This document shows positions 1 to 8,353 of a DNA stretch of 64,000 nt, piece after piece. The notes under the pieces were generated by a model. The model worked only from the letters and a program-made list of their open reading frames with translations. It did not search any database and was not told where the DNA came from. Within the stretch, counting starts at the first letter, position 1. Each line of letters opens with the position of its first letter. A program made the translations under genes and the position numbers. Origin of the DNA: CACKLF01 sp002725175 (GTDB lineage Bacteria; Pseudomonadota; Alphaproteobacteria; Rhodobacterales; Rhodobacteraceae); assembly GCA_002725175.2 (NCBI GenBank), contig PBQX02000038.1, forward strand, positions 17,996 to 81,995, written 5' to 3'.

Positions 1-515
1 GGTTAGTGATGATGAGTGAAAGGGCNTCGGAAAAAATGGAAAATTCTGTTTCCAATAGTTTTNCAATAGATCTAAAAAAATGGTTAGAAATTATGGCTGC
101 TTATGAAAATAATGGTCATGCTTACCATACTACTATGCCAACAGATTCTTTGAAAAATTTTAGAGACACAATGATTGAAACAAAGAAATTTGGTTTTAAA
201 AAGGTTGAAGAAGAACAGTGGCGTTTGGGAAATGAAGTAAGAGACATGTTATCTAGAAAGGGACTCATTTCTGTTGCTGCAAAAGGGTATGAAGCTCCTG
301 GAGTAGTTGTTAGCTATACTGATGATACAGATGTCCATAATGGCAAGAAGTTTAGGGATAAAGGCATACAAATAGCTGCAGGTGTTCCATTAAAATGCGA
401 TGAAAAAGAAGATTTTATGACGTTCAGGATTGGTTTATTTGGGTTAGATAAACTCTATGACGTTGATGCAGCATTAGAAAGATTAAATAAGGTAGTACAA
501 GAGGTTTTTAATTAA
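1..515 (+). CDS. Class V aminotransferase (alanine-glyoxylate type), C-terminal part
   Basis: The reading frame is open to the left edge, so this is the 3' part of a gene whose start lies outside the window. About 170 residues of the C-terminal small domain are visible, including HAYHTTMPTDSL, the EEEQWRLGNEVRDML helix and APGVVVSYTDD, which match PLP-dependent class V enzymes annotated as alanine-glyoxylate or serine-pyruvate aminotransferases. The PLP lysine would be upstream and cannot be seen. The first ATGs (positions 9 and 12) are internal methionines of the family motif VMMSERASEKM, not starts. The exact amino donor is unknown; ureidoglycine-glyoxylate aminotransferase (PucG) is in the same family. 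The TAA at 513-515 abuts the stop of the convergent neighbour. Confidence 0.8.
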   Translation, partial: LVMMSERXSEKMENSVSNSFXIDLKKWLEIMAAYENNGHAYHTTMPTDSLKNFRDTMIETKKFGFKKVEEEQWRLGNEVRDMLSRKGLISVAAKGYEAPGVVVSYTDDTDVHNGKKFRDKGIQIAAGVPLKCDEKEDFMTFRIGLFGLDKLYDVDAALERLNKVVQEVFN

Positions 516-1217
516 TCATTCCTGTGATTTAGATCTATCCACCCGTTCAGGGTTAAGTGCGTATGCTTCATGGACGAGCTTTGTTATTTCATTAACCTCT
601 TGGATGGTAATTTTTATTGCTGGCCGGCCCCATTTTTTGGCAGCTAAGCGTCTAAATGCTCCATACCTATCATGATGCAGTAAAAGTTCTTCATACGCAT
701 CAATTAATTCTATGAGATCTGATTTTGCCTCAGATTTTGTTTTGCCAATAATTGAAAGATTCTTAGCAAAATGATCAGATTCGAATCGGTTTTCCTTTTG
801 TATTTCAGTAATGAGATGCCTTGCATTTACTATGGCATTTTGGGCTCGGATAGAATTCCATGTGGCTTTGGTGCTATTGTTTCTTTCAATGTGAGTGAGG
901 GCACTCATAGCGAATAACTGAGCCTGTTCAGCATGATATGCTGGTGTATTTTTTGATGAACCTTTATCTGATGCCGAACTTTTACCAGCGGACTTATCTC
1001 CTACTCTTTTGACTATCCTTACATTCTTGTCTTTAGGTTTTATTATTTTTGGTTGATTATTAGCAAATTCGTTATTTTTTATTTCGCTAGCTTTTTCTAT
1101 TATTTCATAGAGGTCTTTTGTTCCGTCCTCTTCCTCCCGGAGCTCCTCAACATTGGGCTCTGCTAGTAAATATGAAAGGGTCTGTCCTTCTAAAAATTTT
1201 TTATAATCTTTTGGCAT
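516..1217 (-). CDS. Conserved hypothetical protein, charged and helical
   Basis: I do not recognise this protein of about 233 residues. It has no signal peptide or membrane segment. Residues 40-95 are low-complexity and Lys/Ser-rich, a probable disordered linker. The C-terminal 130 residues (from AYHAEQAQLFAMSAL) look all-helical, with a basic patch FRRLAAKKWGRPAIK. I prefer the ATG at 1217; a TTG at 1235 would add six residues but has no ribosome binding site. Its stop directly adjoins that of the convergent aminotransferase with no spacer. The gene stands alone, with a 215-bp gap to the divergent nucleoside hydrolase. Confidence 0.6.
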   Translation of the reverse strand: MPKDYKKFLEGQTLSYLLAEPNVEELREEEDGTKDLYEIIEKASEIKNNEFANNQPKIIKPKDKNVRIVKRVGDKSAGKSSASDKGSSKNTPAYHAEQAQLFAMSALTHIERNNSTKATWNSIRAQNAIVNARHLITEIQKENRFESDHFAKNLSIIGKTKSEAKSDLIELIDAYEELLLHHDRYGAFRRLAAKKWGRPAIKITIQEVNEITKLVHEAYALNPERVDRSKSQE

Positions 1218-1320
1218 TNCTTTACTGTCTATCAAAATACATCTTAGTTTATTCTACATTTTTTTTAACGGCTGTTAACATAAAATATTTATTAATTAAA
1301 TTGCTTAATTCTTAATGTAA

Positions 1321-1339
1321 ATGCAAATATCATGCAAAT
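1321..1339. repeat. Tandem ATGCAAAT octamers, 11-bp period
   Basis: ATGCAAAT occurs at 1321-1328 and again at 1332-1339, separated by ATC, so the period is one helical turn. A related ATGTAA precedes it at 1315. The pair sits about 25 bp upstream of the candidate promoter of the nucleoside hydrolase gene, a usual place for an activator site. Confidence 0.4.
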
Positions 1340-1361
1340 CGAATTGAATGATATTTTTTTT

Positions 1362-1388
1362 TTGAGAATCTTTTTAGGAAGATATAAT
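1362..1388 (+). promoter_or_regulatory. Candidate sigma70 promoter of nucleoside hydrolase-ribokinase operon
   Basis: A perfect -10 hexamer TATAAT lies at 1383-1388 with TTGAGA at 1362-1367 as a possible -35. The spacer is 15 nt, shorter than the optimal 17, so the -35 assignment is weak. The start codon at 1433 would follow a leader of roughly 40 nt. Confidence 0.4.
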
Positions 1389-1432
1389 TTAAAGAATTTA
1401 TGAACTGTTATAGTATCAAGTGAGATAGTTAA

Positions 1433-2371
1433 ATGATAAAGAAAAAGATAATAATTGATACGGACCCAGGGCAAGATGATGCGGTAGCACTCCTTCTAGC
1501 CCTTGCTTCTAAGGAGTTGGAGATACTTGGTATAACTTGTGTAGCTGGTAATGTGCCTTTAAGTTTAACATCAGAGAACGCAAGGAAGATATTGGAGTTA
1601 ACGAGATACACTGAAATTCCAGTATTCGCTGGAGCCGACCGTCCTATCAAAAGAACATTAGTGACTGCAGAACATGTGCACGGAAAAACTGGTATAGACG
1701 GTCCAGTTTTGGAGAAGCCAAAAATTAAATTACAATCTAAAGAAGCAATTGAATTTATCATTGAAACCATTTTATCATACCCAAAGGATGAAATTACTCT
1801 ATGCACCCTTGGTCCATTAACCAATATAGGGCTGGCTTTTCAAAGAGAACCAAGAATAAAAACTCTAATAAAAGAAATTATAATGATGGGGGGAGGTTTT
1901 TTTGAAGGTGGCAATATTACCCCTGCTGCAGAATTCAATATTTACGTTGATCCAGAAGCGGCGGCAGAGGTTTTGGTTTCAGGTATTCCCATAACAATGC
2001 TACCTCTCGATGTTACGCATAAGGCCCTGACATCAAGGTCAAGAATTGAATCATTTAGGAAAATTGGAAATAAGGCAGGAATAGCGACTGCTGAGATGCT
2101 AGATTTTTTTGAAAGATTTGATGTGGAAAAATATGGAAGCGAAGGTGGTCCATTGCATGATCCTAATGTCATTGCTTATTTGCTGAGACCCGAATTTTAT
2201 GAAGGAAAATATGTGAACGTTGAGATTGAAGTAGGATCAGACTTAACTAGAGGAATGACTGTTGTTGACTGGTGGAATGTTACAACTAGAAAAAAGAACG
2301 TGTATTATATAGATAAGGTTAAAGATGAAGAATTTTTTAATTTTCTAATCGAAAGAATTAAGCTTTTATAA
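1433..2371 (+). CDS. Inosine/uridine-preferring nucleoside hydrolase
   Basis: Cleaves the N-glycosidic bond of ribonucleosides to give free base and ribose. The calcium/ribose site DTDPGQDD is at residues 9-16. Also present are the family blocks GPLTNIGLAF, EFNIYVDPEAA and GPLHDPNVIAYL, whose HD pair fits the C-terminal active-site motif. The length of 312 residues is normal for the family. No signal peptide is seen, so the enzyme is probably cytoplasmic. The ribokinase gene starts 4 bp after its stop, so the two should be cotranscribed: hydrolysis releases ribose and the kinase traps it as ribose-5-phosphate. Base preference (purine or pyrimidine) cannot be read from the sequence. Confidence 0.9.
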   Translation: MIKKKIIIDTDPGQDDAVALLLALASKELEILGITCVAGNVPLSLTSENARKILELTRYTEIPVFAGADRPIKRTLVTAEHVHGKTGIDGPVLEKPKIKLQSKEAIEFIIETILSYPKDEITLCTLGPLTNIGLAFQREPRIKTLIKEIIMMGGGFFEGGNITPAAEFNIYVDPEAAAEVLVSGIPITMLPLDVTHKALTSRSRIESFRKIGNKAGIATAEMLDFFERFDVEKYGSEGGPLHDPNVIAYLLRPEFYEGKYVNVEIEVGSDLTRGMTVVDWWNVTTRKKNVYYIDKVKDEEFFNFLIERIKLL

Positions 2372-2375
2372 GATT

Positions 2376-3281
2376 ATGATATTTTGTGTTGGATCAATAA
2401 ATCTAGATTTTATTACTAGGGTTGAAAAATTACCCAAGGCTGGCGAAACAATACTTGGGGAGGATCTCATGATTTTTCCAGGTGGGAAAGGAGCGAATCA
2501 AGCTTTGGCAGCTAGCAGAGCAGGCTCGGATGTTAAGCTTATAGGGGCGGTTGGAAGAGATCAAAATAAAGAACCAGCTCTAAGTAATATAAATGAATCA
2601 GATATAGACACTTCTTGCATATTCATTTCAGAATCAAACACGGGAGTGGCATTTATATCTACTGATCGGGCTGGTGAAAATCAGATAGTTGTTTCTCAAG
2701 GGGCAAATTGTAACCTATTGGAAGAAAATGTTGCTACTGGTCTAACTAATATAAAGAAAAAAGATATCTTATTAATTCAGCAAGAAATACCTCTTAAAAT
2801 AACAGAGAGGGCTATCGAAATTGCTACTAAGAAGGAGGCAACAATAATTTTAAATACAGCACCTTATAACGACGATTCATATCAATTGTCTAAGAGTGCA
2901 TCAATAATTATTACAAACGAGATAGAGTTCGATCACTTTTTTGCAGATTTTAATAAAGATCAGAAAAATTACCGAAATAAAAACATAAAGGAAAAACTAT
3001 CTATGCTTTCTAAATCAATNGATAAAATTTTCGTAGTGACTTTAGGGGACAAGGGTCTAGTTTGTGCGTCAGGTGATACTGAGATTGCTCTTGAGGCTTC
3101 AAAGATTAAAGTAACTGATACAGTAGGAGCAGGTGATACTTTTTGTGGATATTTTTCTTCTTGTATTGATCAAGGCAAGAAATTAGAAGATGCATTAATA
3201 TTGGCAAATAAGGCTGCGGCTATAGCTTGTACAAAAGTTGGTGCACAAAACTCTGTTCCAATGCTAAGAGATATAATTTAA
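2376..3281 (+). CDS. rbsK: Ribokinase
   Basis: PfkB-family sugar kinase of 301 residues. The N-terminal signature GSINLDFITRVEKLPKAGET and the sugar-binding GGKGANQALAASRAG are intact, and the C-terminal DTVGAGDTFCGYF carries the catalytic aspartate and anion hole. It phosphorylates ribose at O5 using ATP, so ribose released by the upstream nucleoside hydrolase can enter the pentose phosphate pool. The 4-bp gap to the preceding gene implies translational coupling. A different PfkB substrate cannot be excluded, but the nucleosidase partner argues for ribose. Confidence 0.85.
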   Translation: MIFCVGSINLDFITRVEKLPKAGETILGEDLMIFPGGKGANQALAASRAGSDVKLIGAVGRDQNKEPALSNINESDIDTSCIFISESNTGVAFISTDRAGENQIVVSQGANCNLLEENVATGLTNIKKKDILLIQQEIPLKITERAIEIATKKEATIILNTAPYNDDSYQLSKSASIIITNEIEFDHFFADFNKDQKNYRNKNIKEKLSMLSKSXDKIFVVTLGDKGLVCASGDTEIALEASKIKVTDTVGAGDTFCGYFSSCIDQGKKLEDALILANKAAAIACTKVGAQNSVPMLRDII

Positions 3282-3304
3282 AAACCTAAACTTTTACCTA
3301 TAGC

Positions 3305-4447
3305 TTAAATAGCCCTTATTAGTGTTTCTGCCAGATTGTCTTTATTTAGTATTACTGGGTTAGTCGAGGTGCTCGGATCAATCAAAGCTTTATTCACTAT
3401 ATTTTGCACATCACTAATTTTAACACCCATGGCTCCCAAATTTTTTGGAATGTTTAATGTTGAATTTAGGGCATCAATTTTTCCACAAAATGAGTCAAAA
3501 GTTTCTTCAAAGTTTAAATATCGGCAAGCAGCTTTAATTTTTTTCTCTATGCTGGGTTTGTTTAATATTAGAGCCGAATTGATAAGAATAGCATTGGTAG
3601 TTCCATGATGGCAGTTGTATTTTGCTCCGATTGGGTGTGACAGAGCATGTACNGCACCTAACCCCTTTTGAAATGCTACAGCACCCATCGTCGCGGAAAT
3701 CATCATCTGACCTCTAGCATTAAGATCTTTTGGGCTTTTATAGACGTTCTCTAAGTTNTCGAAAACTATTCTCATTCCTTCTAGAGCTATACCATGCGCC
3801 ATTGGATGCAAGCTTTCAGAGCAATATGCTTCAAGATTATGTGCTAGCGCATCCATGCCAGTACCAGCCGTTATTTCCTGCGGCATAGAGACAGTTAATT
3901 CAGGGTCTAGAATTACAAGATTTGGTAAAATCGTTGGGTGGAAAATTATTTTCTTTGTTAAAGAATTTTTGTCTGTTAATACACTAGCTCTACCTACTTC
4001 TGATCCGGTTCCGGCTGTTGTCGGGATTGCAATAACAGGTAAGGTTGGTTTGCCGCTAGCTCTCTTCCACCAGTCTTCTCGATCCTCAAAATCCCAAACT
4101 GGCCTATCTTGTGAGTACATAAAGGCTAGTAATTTAGCCAAGTCAATAGCTGAACCCCCGCCAAATGCTAGAATGCCATCAGCTTTGACTTCTTTTAAGT
4201 AATTTAACCCAGTTTCTAAATTTTTTTCGTTAGGGTTTGAGTCAACCTCAGANAATGTATTAACCTTTAGACCTGACTTAGAAAGACTATCCTGTAAGTT
4301 AATTGTAATTTGTGATTTAGCCAAATTCTTATCTGTAACGATTAAAGGCCTAAGAATTCCTAATTCTTCGCAAGCCACTCNCGTCTCAGATATACGNCNA
4401 CAGCCAAACTTGATATTTGTTGGGAAAGACCAATTAGCTATAGCCAT
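3305..4447 (-). CDS. Iron-containing alcohol dehydrogenase
   Basis: Group III (iron-dependent) alcohol dehydrogenase of 380 residues. Visible motifs are the NAD(P)-binding GGGSAIDLAK and TTAGTGSEVGRASVL, then the metal-binding region GTGMDALAHNLEAYCSE and HALSHPIGAKYNCHHGTTNAI, which supplies the Asp and His ligands. It is the last gene of a five-gene run with the methanethiol oxidase homologue, 26 bp after the rhodanese gene. Reduction or oxidation of a small aldehyde or alcohol is the family role; formaldehyde as substrate would fit the operon but is inference. A few N bases affect the N-terminal 50 residues. Confidence 0.85.
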   Translation of the reverse strand: MAIANWSFPTNIKFGCXRISETXVACEELGILRPLIVTDKNLAKSQITINLQDSLSKSGLKVNTXSEVDSNPNEKNLETGLNYLKEVKADGILAFGGGSAIDLAKLLAFMYSQDRPVWDFEDREDWWKRASGKPTLPVIAIPTTAGTGSEVGRASVLTDKNSLTKKIIFHPTILPNLVILDPELTVSMPQEITAGTGMDALAHNLEAYCSESLHPMAHGIALEGMRIVFXNLENVYKSPKDLNARGQMMISATMGAVAFQKGLGXVHALSHPIGAKYNCHHGTTNAILINSALILNKPSIEKKIKAACRYLNFEETFDSFCGKIDALNSTLNIPKNLGAMGVKISDVQNIVNKALIDPSTSTNPVILNKDNLAETLIRAI

Positions 4448-4473
4448 TTATAGAAGTTCCTCAAAAAAACCAA

Positions 4474-4872
4474 TTATTCTACTTCCTCTATAGGTTGCCC
4501 GGCCTTCTTCCAAGCAGAAAATCCCCCTTCAAGATGTACCACTGGATTTAANCCCATTTCAATTGAGGTTTTTGCACTTAAAGCAGATCTCCAAGCACTT
4601 GCACAGTAAAAGACATAAGTTTTATTTTGATTGAATATATCTTTATGGTAAGGGCTATCAGGGTCTATCCAAAACTCTAACATTCCTCTAGGACAGGAAA
4701 ATGCACCAGGGATCTTTCCTTCACGTTTTAATTCTCTGATGTCACGCAAATCAACAAAAATGTAANCCTCATTTTTGTAGAGATCTTGTGCCTTTTCTAT
4801 AGATACAGTTTCAGNAGTCTTATTGGCTTCTGCAATAAGGACTTTTATTCCTCNAGTAATATTTTGTGACAT
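4474..4872 (-). CDS. Single-domain rhodanese-like sulfurtransferase
   Basis: A 132-residue rhodanese domain. The N-terminal CH2A-like motif VDLRDIRELKREGKIPGA and the C-terminal GGFSAWKKAGQPIE frame the active-site loop CASAWRS at residues 90-96, with C90 as the persulfide-forming cysteine. The protein is likely cytoplasmic, as no signal peptide is present. It lies between a CoA-binding protein and an iron alcohol dehydrogenase in the operon headed by the methanethiol oxidase homologue. A role in handling sulfide or persulfide from that enzyme is inference. The start at 4872 has a ribosome binding site AGGAATA. Confidence 0.85.
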   Translation of the reverse strand: MSQNITXGIKVLIAEANKTXETVSIEKAQDLYKNEXYIFVDLRDIRELKREGKIPGAFSCPRGMLEFWIDPDSPYHKDIFNQNKTYVFYCASAWRSALSAKTSIEMXLNPVVHLEGGFSAWKKAGQPIEEVE

Positions 4873-4879
4873 TATTCCT

Positions 4880-5338
4880 CTATATTTTTAAGTTTAGTTT
4901 TGGTTTCCAAAANGGNCTAAANAGTTCAATTTTTGGGCATCGGTTCATTATAACTTTTATCCCTGCTTCTTCCGCGATCCGAGCGGCCTCATCATTCCGA
5001 ACTCCTATTTGACCCCATAATACTTTGGCTCCAATTTTTATAGAGTCTTTTGCTATCTGAATTAATTCTTTTGGGGATCTAAAGACTTCAACCATATCAA
5101 CCTTTTTTCCTATAGATTCTAAGGTTGGATAAACTTTAAGTCCCCTTATTTCCTTCAGGTCTGGAGTTGGATTTACAGGTATCATTTCAAAGCCTGTTTC
5201 ATGTAGAACTCTAAGTACACCATAGCTGAATTTTGTCTTATCNGGGCTGGCTCCCACCATTGCNATAGTTTTGACACTATTTAATATTTCCTGAATATAT
5301 TCCTGACTATAAGGCTCATCATGGTTATAATGGTTCAT
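4880..5338 (-). CDS. CoA-binding domain protein (YccU type)
   Basis: A 152-residue Rossmann-fold protein of the CoA_binding family. The dinucleotide-type loop AMVGASxDKTKFSYGV and the VNPTPDLKEIRGLKVYPTLESI and MNRCPKIE regions are typical. The family resembles the N-terminal domain of succinyl-CoA synthetase alpha, and the biochemical role of the free-standing form is not established. Its start overlaps the 3' end of the ferredoxin gene by 14 bp, so translation is likely coupled. Several N bases fall in the last 15 residues. Confidence 0.8.
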   Translation of the reverse strand: MNHYNHDEPYSQEYIQEILNSVKTXAMVGASXDKTKFSYGVLRVLHETGFEMIPVNPTPDLKEIRGLKVYPTLESIGKKVDMVEVFRSPKELIQIAKDSIKIGAKVLWGQIGVRNDEAARIAEEAGIKVIMNRCPKIEXFXXFWKPKLNLKI

Positions 5339-5702
5339 TTTCCATATCCTTCGGTTTGGCNATATCGGCTTTAAGTTCGTGTGGTTTTAAGGGGTCTAAG
5401 AATGGATTTCTATATAGTTTATCGTGGCTTTCAACACCTATTTGTAATGTGCAATCACTTATTGGCCGAGCTACACATAGGATTATATATCCATCACTGA
5501 TTTGTCTATTATTAAGAGCTACCTGTCGACGTTGATCCACTTTTCCTGAGATTAATTTAGCAGCACAAGTAATGCAGCCGCCGTATTTGCATCCATATGG
5601 NAAATCAACTCCTTGATCACGTAGACTATCTAAAAGTGGTCGGTTGGCTTCAACCTGAAAAATCGCATTTTCGCGATTTTTTATTGTTACATTATGAATC
5701 AT
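5325..5702 (-). CDS. Plant-type [2Fe-2S] ferredoxin
   Basis: A 125-residue ferredoxin with cluster cysteines C38, C43, C46 and C76 in the CX4CX2C-X29-C spacing of plant-type [2Fe-2S] proteins. The C-terminal 40 residues extend past the fold (ending near MENEPL) with no recognised motif. The start codon overlaps the stop of the methanethiol oxidase homologue as ATGA, which implies tight translational coupling. An electron-transfer partnership with that enzyme or with a neighbouring oxidoreductase is suggested by this coupling but not shown. Confidence 0.85.
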   Translation of the reverse strand: MIHNVTIKNRENAIFQVEANRPLLDSLRDQGVDXPYGCKYGGCITCAAKLISGKVDQRRQVALNNRQISDGYIILCVARPISDCTLQIGVESHDKLYRNPFLDPLKPHELKADXAKPKDMENEPL

Positions 5703-7057
5703 AACCAGATATCACTTGTACAATCTCCGCCTGGATATCTGGTTTCGTGACAACGGCTTGGGCCATTTGGTTCTTGGCCAAAGTCAACAATAAAGTCTGA
5801 ATTGATCGACATNCCTCCGTTTTCCGTATCACAATCAATCATTATCATCACACCACCTTTTTTACGGATTTCCGGATAAAATTGATTATCCCATGTAGAA
5901 AATAGTGAAGTGGTTACATATAGGCGTCTTCCGTCGAGGCTAAGCTGGAACATTTGCGGTCCTCCCGCCATATCTACCCCGTTAACTTGAGGAGCTTTCC
6001 CTAATAAACCACCCATCCAGACTTGACCTGTTAACTTAGGATTATGTGGGTCACTGATATCATATTGCCGCATATCTCCATGCAACCAGTTGTTCAAGTA
6101 CAGATATTTGTCGTCCATCGAAATCAGAATTGCTGACATAACTCCAGGTACTGGTATTGGCCACTCAGGATGTGGTTCGTTTTCTACATCAATTATCTTT
6201 TCCCACTCCCATTTGTTATCACTGTTTTTCCACCAGTGAATAACATTGGAACTAAGTGCTGCTCCACAAAAACCATGCGTGCTATCTGGGTTGTGATGAA
6301 ACTTTACTTCAAGGGGGATAAGCCCGTCCTCTCCAAGATAAAATGTTTCAATTGGTTTTCGTTTCTCAAAGTCCCAAAAATGTATTTCTCGCCCATATTT
6401 TAAATGACCTACTTCTTCTAGGTCAAAGCCAGGCATAAAGGTATTAGGTGCTGCCCATTCAGATGATACCATCACATTATGTCGAGGTTGATACCAGAAG
6501 TCGTATCCGAATTTTATATTCCCCATGGAGTTTTCCCATCGGCCAACTATTTCAAAATTCTTATTTAAATGTAAGTAACCACCTGGAGCNTCACCTTTGG
6601 CATCTCCNAGGAAAGAGATAATTATTTCACTACCCAAACAGTGAACTGTATGGGGGCCAGAGAGGTTAGTTTTCATTTTGATCTCGGATCCATCTATAAC
6701 TTTATAAAGTTGAGGTGCGCGGGGATTTGTTGCGGTATCTACAATATGGATATTATTTGACCTTACTCCAGGTAAAAGAAGGTATTTGCGAGACATGCTG
6801 GAGTCATCATTGCATGAGGAGCAAGCATTCCATCCCATATGGTGCAATTCGTCCCCAATTCCTGGCATTTCAAGTCGATCAATTACTTGTGAATAAGTAG
6901 AGCTTTCTGGATCGGCATCTACTGTAGCAAGATAGTCAGGTTTTTGAATCCCTGTTCCTGTATAAATTGCGATGGAATAAAGAAGTTTCTCTCTTGGAGC
7001 TTTCATTGCTTCTTCTGGTGAAGCATATCCTGGACCGCAACATTCCATTTTACTCAT
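5699..7057 (-). CDS. mtoX: Methanethiol oxidase / selenium-binding protein SBP56 family
   Basis: A 452-residue member of the SELENBP1/MtoX family. Diagnostic blocks are [14 protein letters not shown] at the N-terminus, GWNACSSC (the conserved selenium/copper-associated cysteine site), [16 protein letters not shown], the histidine-rich beta-propeller repeats and the C-terminal [15 protein letters not shown]. Characterised members oxidise methanethiol to formaldehyde, sulfide and hydrogen peroxide. The Hyphomicrobium enzyme is periplasmic, but no signal peptide is seen here, so a cytoplasmic location is likely. It heads an operon with a ferredoxin, a CoA-binding protein, a rhodanese and an iron alcohol dehydrogenase. 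Substrate assignment rests on family membership. Confidence 0.82.
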   Translation of the reverse strand: MSKMECCGPGYASPEEAMKAPREKLLYSIAIYTGTGIQKPDYLATVDADPESSTYSQVIDRLEMPGIGDELHHMGWNACSSCNDDSSMSRKYLLLPGVRSNNIHIVDTATNPRAPQLYKVIDGSEIKMKTNLSGPHTVHCLGSEIIISFXGDAKGXAPGGYLHLNKNFEIVGRWENSMGNIKFGYDFWYQPRHNVMVSSEWAAPNTFMPGFDLEEVGHLKYGREIHFWDFEKRKPIETFYLGEDGLIPLEVKFHHNPDSTHGFCGAALSSNVIHWWKNSDNKWEWEKIIDVENEPHPEWPIPVPGVMSAILISMDDKYLYLNNWLHGDMRQYDISDPHNPKLTGQVWMGGLLGKAPQVNGVDMAGGPQMFQLSLDGRRLYVTTSLFSTWDNQFYPEIRKKGGVMIMIDCDTENGXMSINSDFIVDFGQEPNGPSRCHETRYPGGDCTSDIWL

Positions 7058-7133
7058 TTACATACTCATTTTTTATCTTGGTGATTTAACTCAACACTAC
7101 AACTGTGGCCTTCAAAACTTTGTAAGATATTTT

Positions 7134-7147
7134 TGTGTTTAAACACA
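7134..7147. promoter_or_regulatory. Perfect 14-bp palindrome TGTGTTTAAACACA, candidate operator
   Basis: TGTGTTTAAACACA reads identically on both strands and sits in the 183-bp gap between the divergent mtoX operon (start 7057) and the MDR oxidoreductase gene (start 7241), about 77 and 94 bp from the two starts. The octamer CAACACTA is also repeated at 7092-7099 and 7183-7190 on either side. Position and symmetry suggest a dimeric regulator site; no regulator gene is adjacent. Confidence 0.45.
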
Positions 7148-7240
7148 CTGATGTCTGATATTAAATGTTTCTATATCCTATGCAACACTAAATCAAAAAC
7201 GCTCTGATTTTTTGAACACTTTAGGGGGTAAGTAAAATAC

Positions 7241-8335
7241 ATGATAGCTAAAGAAANAAAACTACCATTAAAAATGAAAGCAGTTCTAACTGAGGGAATA
7301 GGTGGTTATGATAAGTTGAACTATACTGAAGTAGAAACACCTACAATCTCAAAAAATGAAGTTNTATTAAAGGTTTTAGCTGCNGGAATAAATAATACGG
7401 ATATTAACACTCGTATCGGTTGGTACTCATCTAAAATTAATGCTGATACTGATGCATTATCAAAATCAAAGTTCCAAAACTCGAATCAAAAATCTGGATT
7501 AGGATGGAATGGAACCACTAACTTTCCACTCATTCAGGGAACCGATTGTTGTGGNGAGGTTGTGTCGGTAGGTTCAGATGCGGTAAAAAACTTGATAGGN
7601 AAAAGNGTCCTTGTTAGGCCATGTATGAAATTACGAGGNCTGGGATCAGCTGAGAGAGTTTGGATGGCATCTGACTTTGATGGAGCTTTCTCTGAGTATG
7701 TTAAGGTACCCTTTAAAGAGGTCTTTCCAGTTAACTCTAATTGGACCNATGCTGAACTTGCCAGCATACCATGTGCTTATGGAACAGCAGAAAATATGTT
7801 GTTTCGATCAAAATGTGGNGGAAAAACAAAAATTCTGATTACAGGNGCATCAGGTGGTGTTGGATCTGCTGCAGTACAATTAGCAAAAAGAAGAGGTGCC
7901 AATGTCTCCATTCTCACAAGCTCCAAAAAGAAGAACTTCTTCAAAGAGTTTGATCTATCGTATATTGCGGTAGGTGTTGAAGAGTTAATATCCTCTTTTG
8001 GAGAAAGATCATTCGATATAGTTCTTGATCCTGTAGGAGGTCAAATTTTTCCATCTCTCTTAAAATTACTAAAAAAGGGAGGAACTTATATTTCATCTGG
8101 AGCAATAGCAGGTCCCGTAGTCAATCTGGATCTTCGGGATTTGTATTTAAAGGATTTAAAAGTTTTGGGAGCAACAGCTTGGAGTGATAATATTTTTCCT
8201 AATCTGATAGGTTATATCGAAAAGGATGAGATTAAACCTATAGTTGCTGAGACCTTTCCTCTTAAAGATATAGTTGAGGCACAAAAAAAGTTCTTAAAGA
8301 AGAGGCATCTAGGTAAGTTTATTTTAGTTCCTTAA
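7241..8335 (+). CDS. MDR-family zinc-type alcohol dehydrogenase / quinone oxidoreductase-like
   Basis: A 364-residue medium-chain dehydrogenase/reductase. The N-terminal GroES-like domain contains MKAVLTEG and GINNTDINTRIGWYS; the cofactor domain contains ITxASGGVGSAAVQLAKRRGANV and FDIVLDPVGG. The structural zinc cysteine cluster is absent and IQGTDCCxEV replaces the usual zinc site, so it resembles zinc-independent NADPH:quinone reductases. The start at 7241 follows a strong purine tract AGGGGGTAAG; a second ATG at 7274 (MKAVL) is possible. It is divergent from the mtoX operon and may share regulation with it. Substrate unknown. Confidence 0.78.
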   Translation: MIAKEXKLPLKMKAVLTEGIGGYDKLNYTEVETPTISKNEVXLKVLAXGINNTDINTRIGWYSSKINADTDALSKSKFQNSNQKSGLGWNGTTNFPLIQGTDCCXEVVSVGSDAVKNLIXKXVLVRPCMKLRXLGSAERVWMASDFDGAFSEYVKVPFKEVFPVNSNWTXAELASIPCAYGTAENMLFRSKCXGKTKILITXASGGVGSAAVQLAKRRGANVSILTSSKKKNFFKEFDLSYIAVGVEELISSFGERSFDIVLDPVGGQIFPSLLKLLKKGGTYISSGAIAGPVVNLDLRDLYLKDLKVLGATAWSDNIFPNLIGYIEKDEIKPIVAETFPLKDIVEAQKKFLKKRHLGKFILVP

Positions 8336-8353
8336 AGGCACTCATTTAGCTAA

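Noticed and set aside
9..515. A short complete gene starting at ATG 9 or 12
   Set aside because: The methionines belong to an internal motif of class V aminotransferases and the frame is open to the left edge, so it is a truncated larger gene.
780..800. GATTCGAATC resembling a tRNA T-loop
   Set aside because: No acceptor stem, D-arm or anticodon arm can be folded around it, and it lies inside a coding frame.
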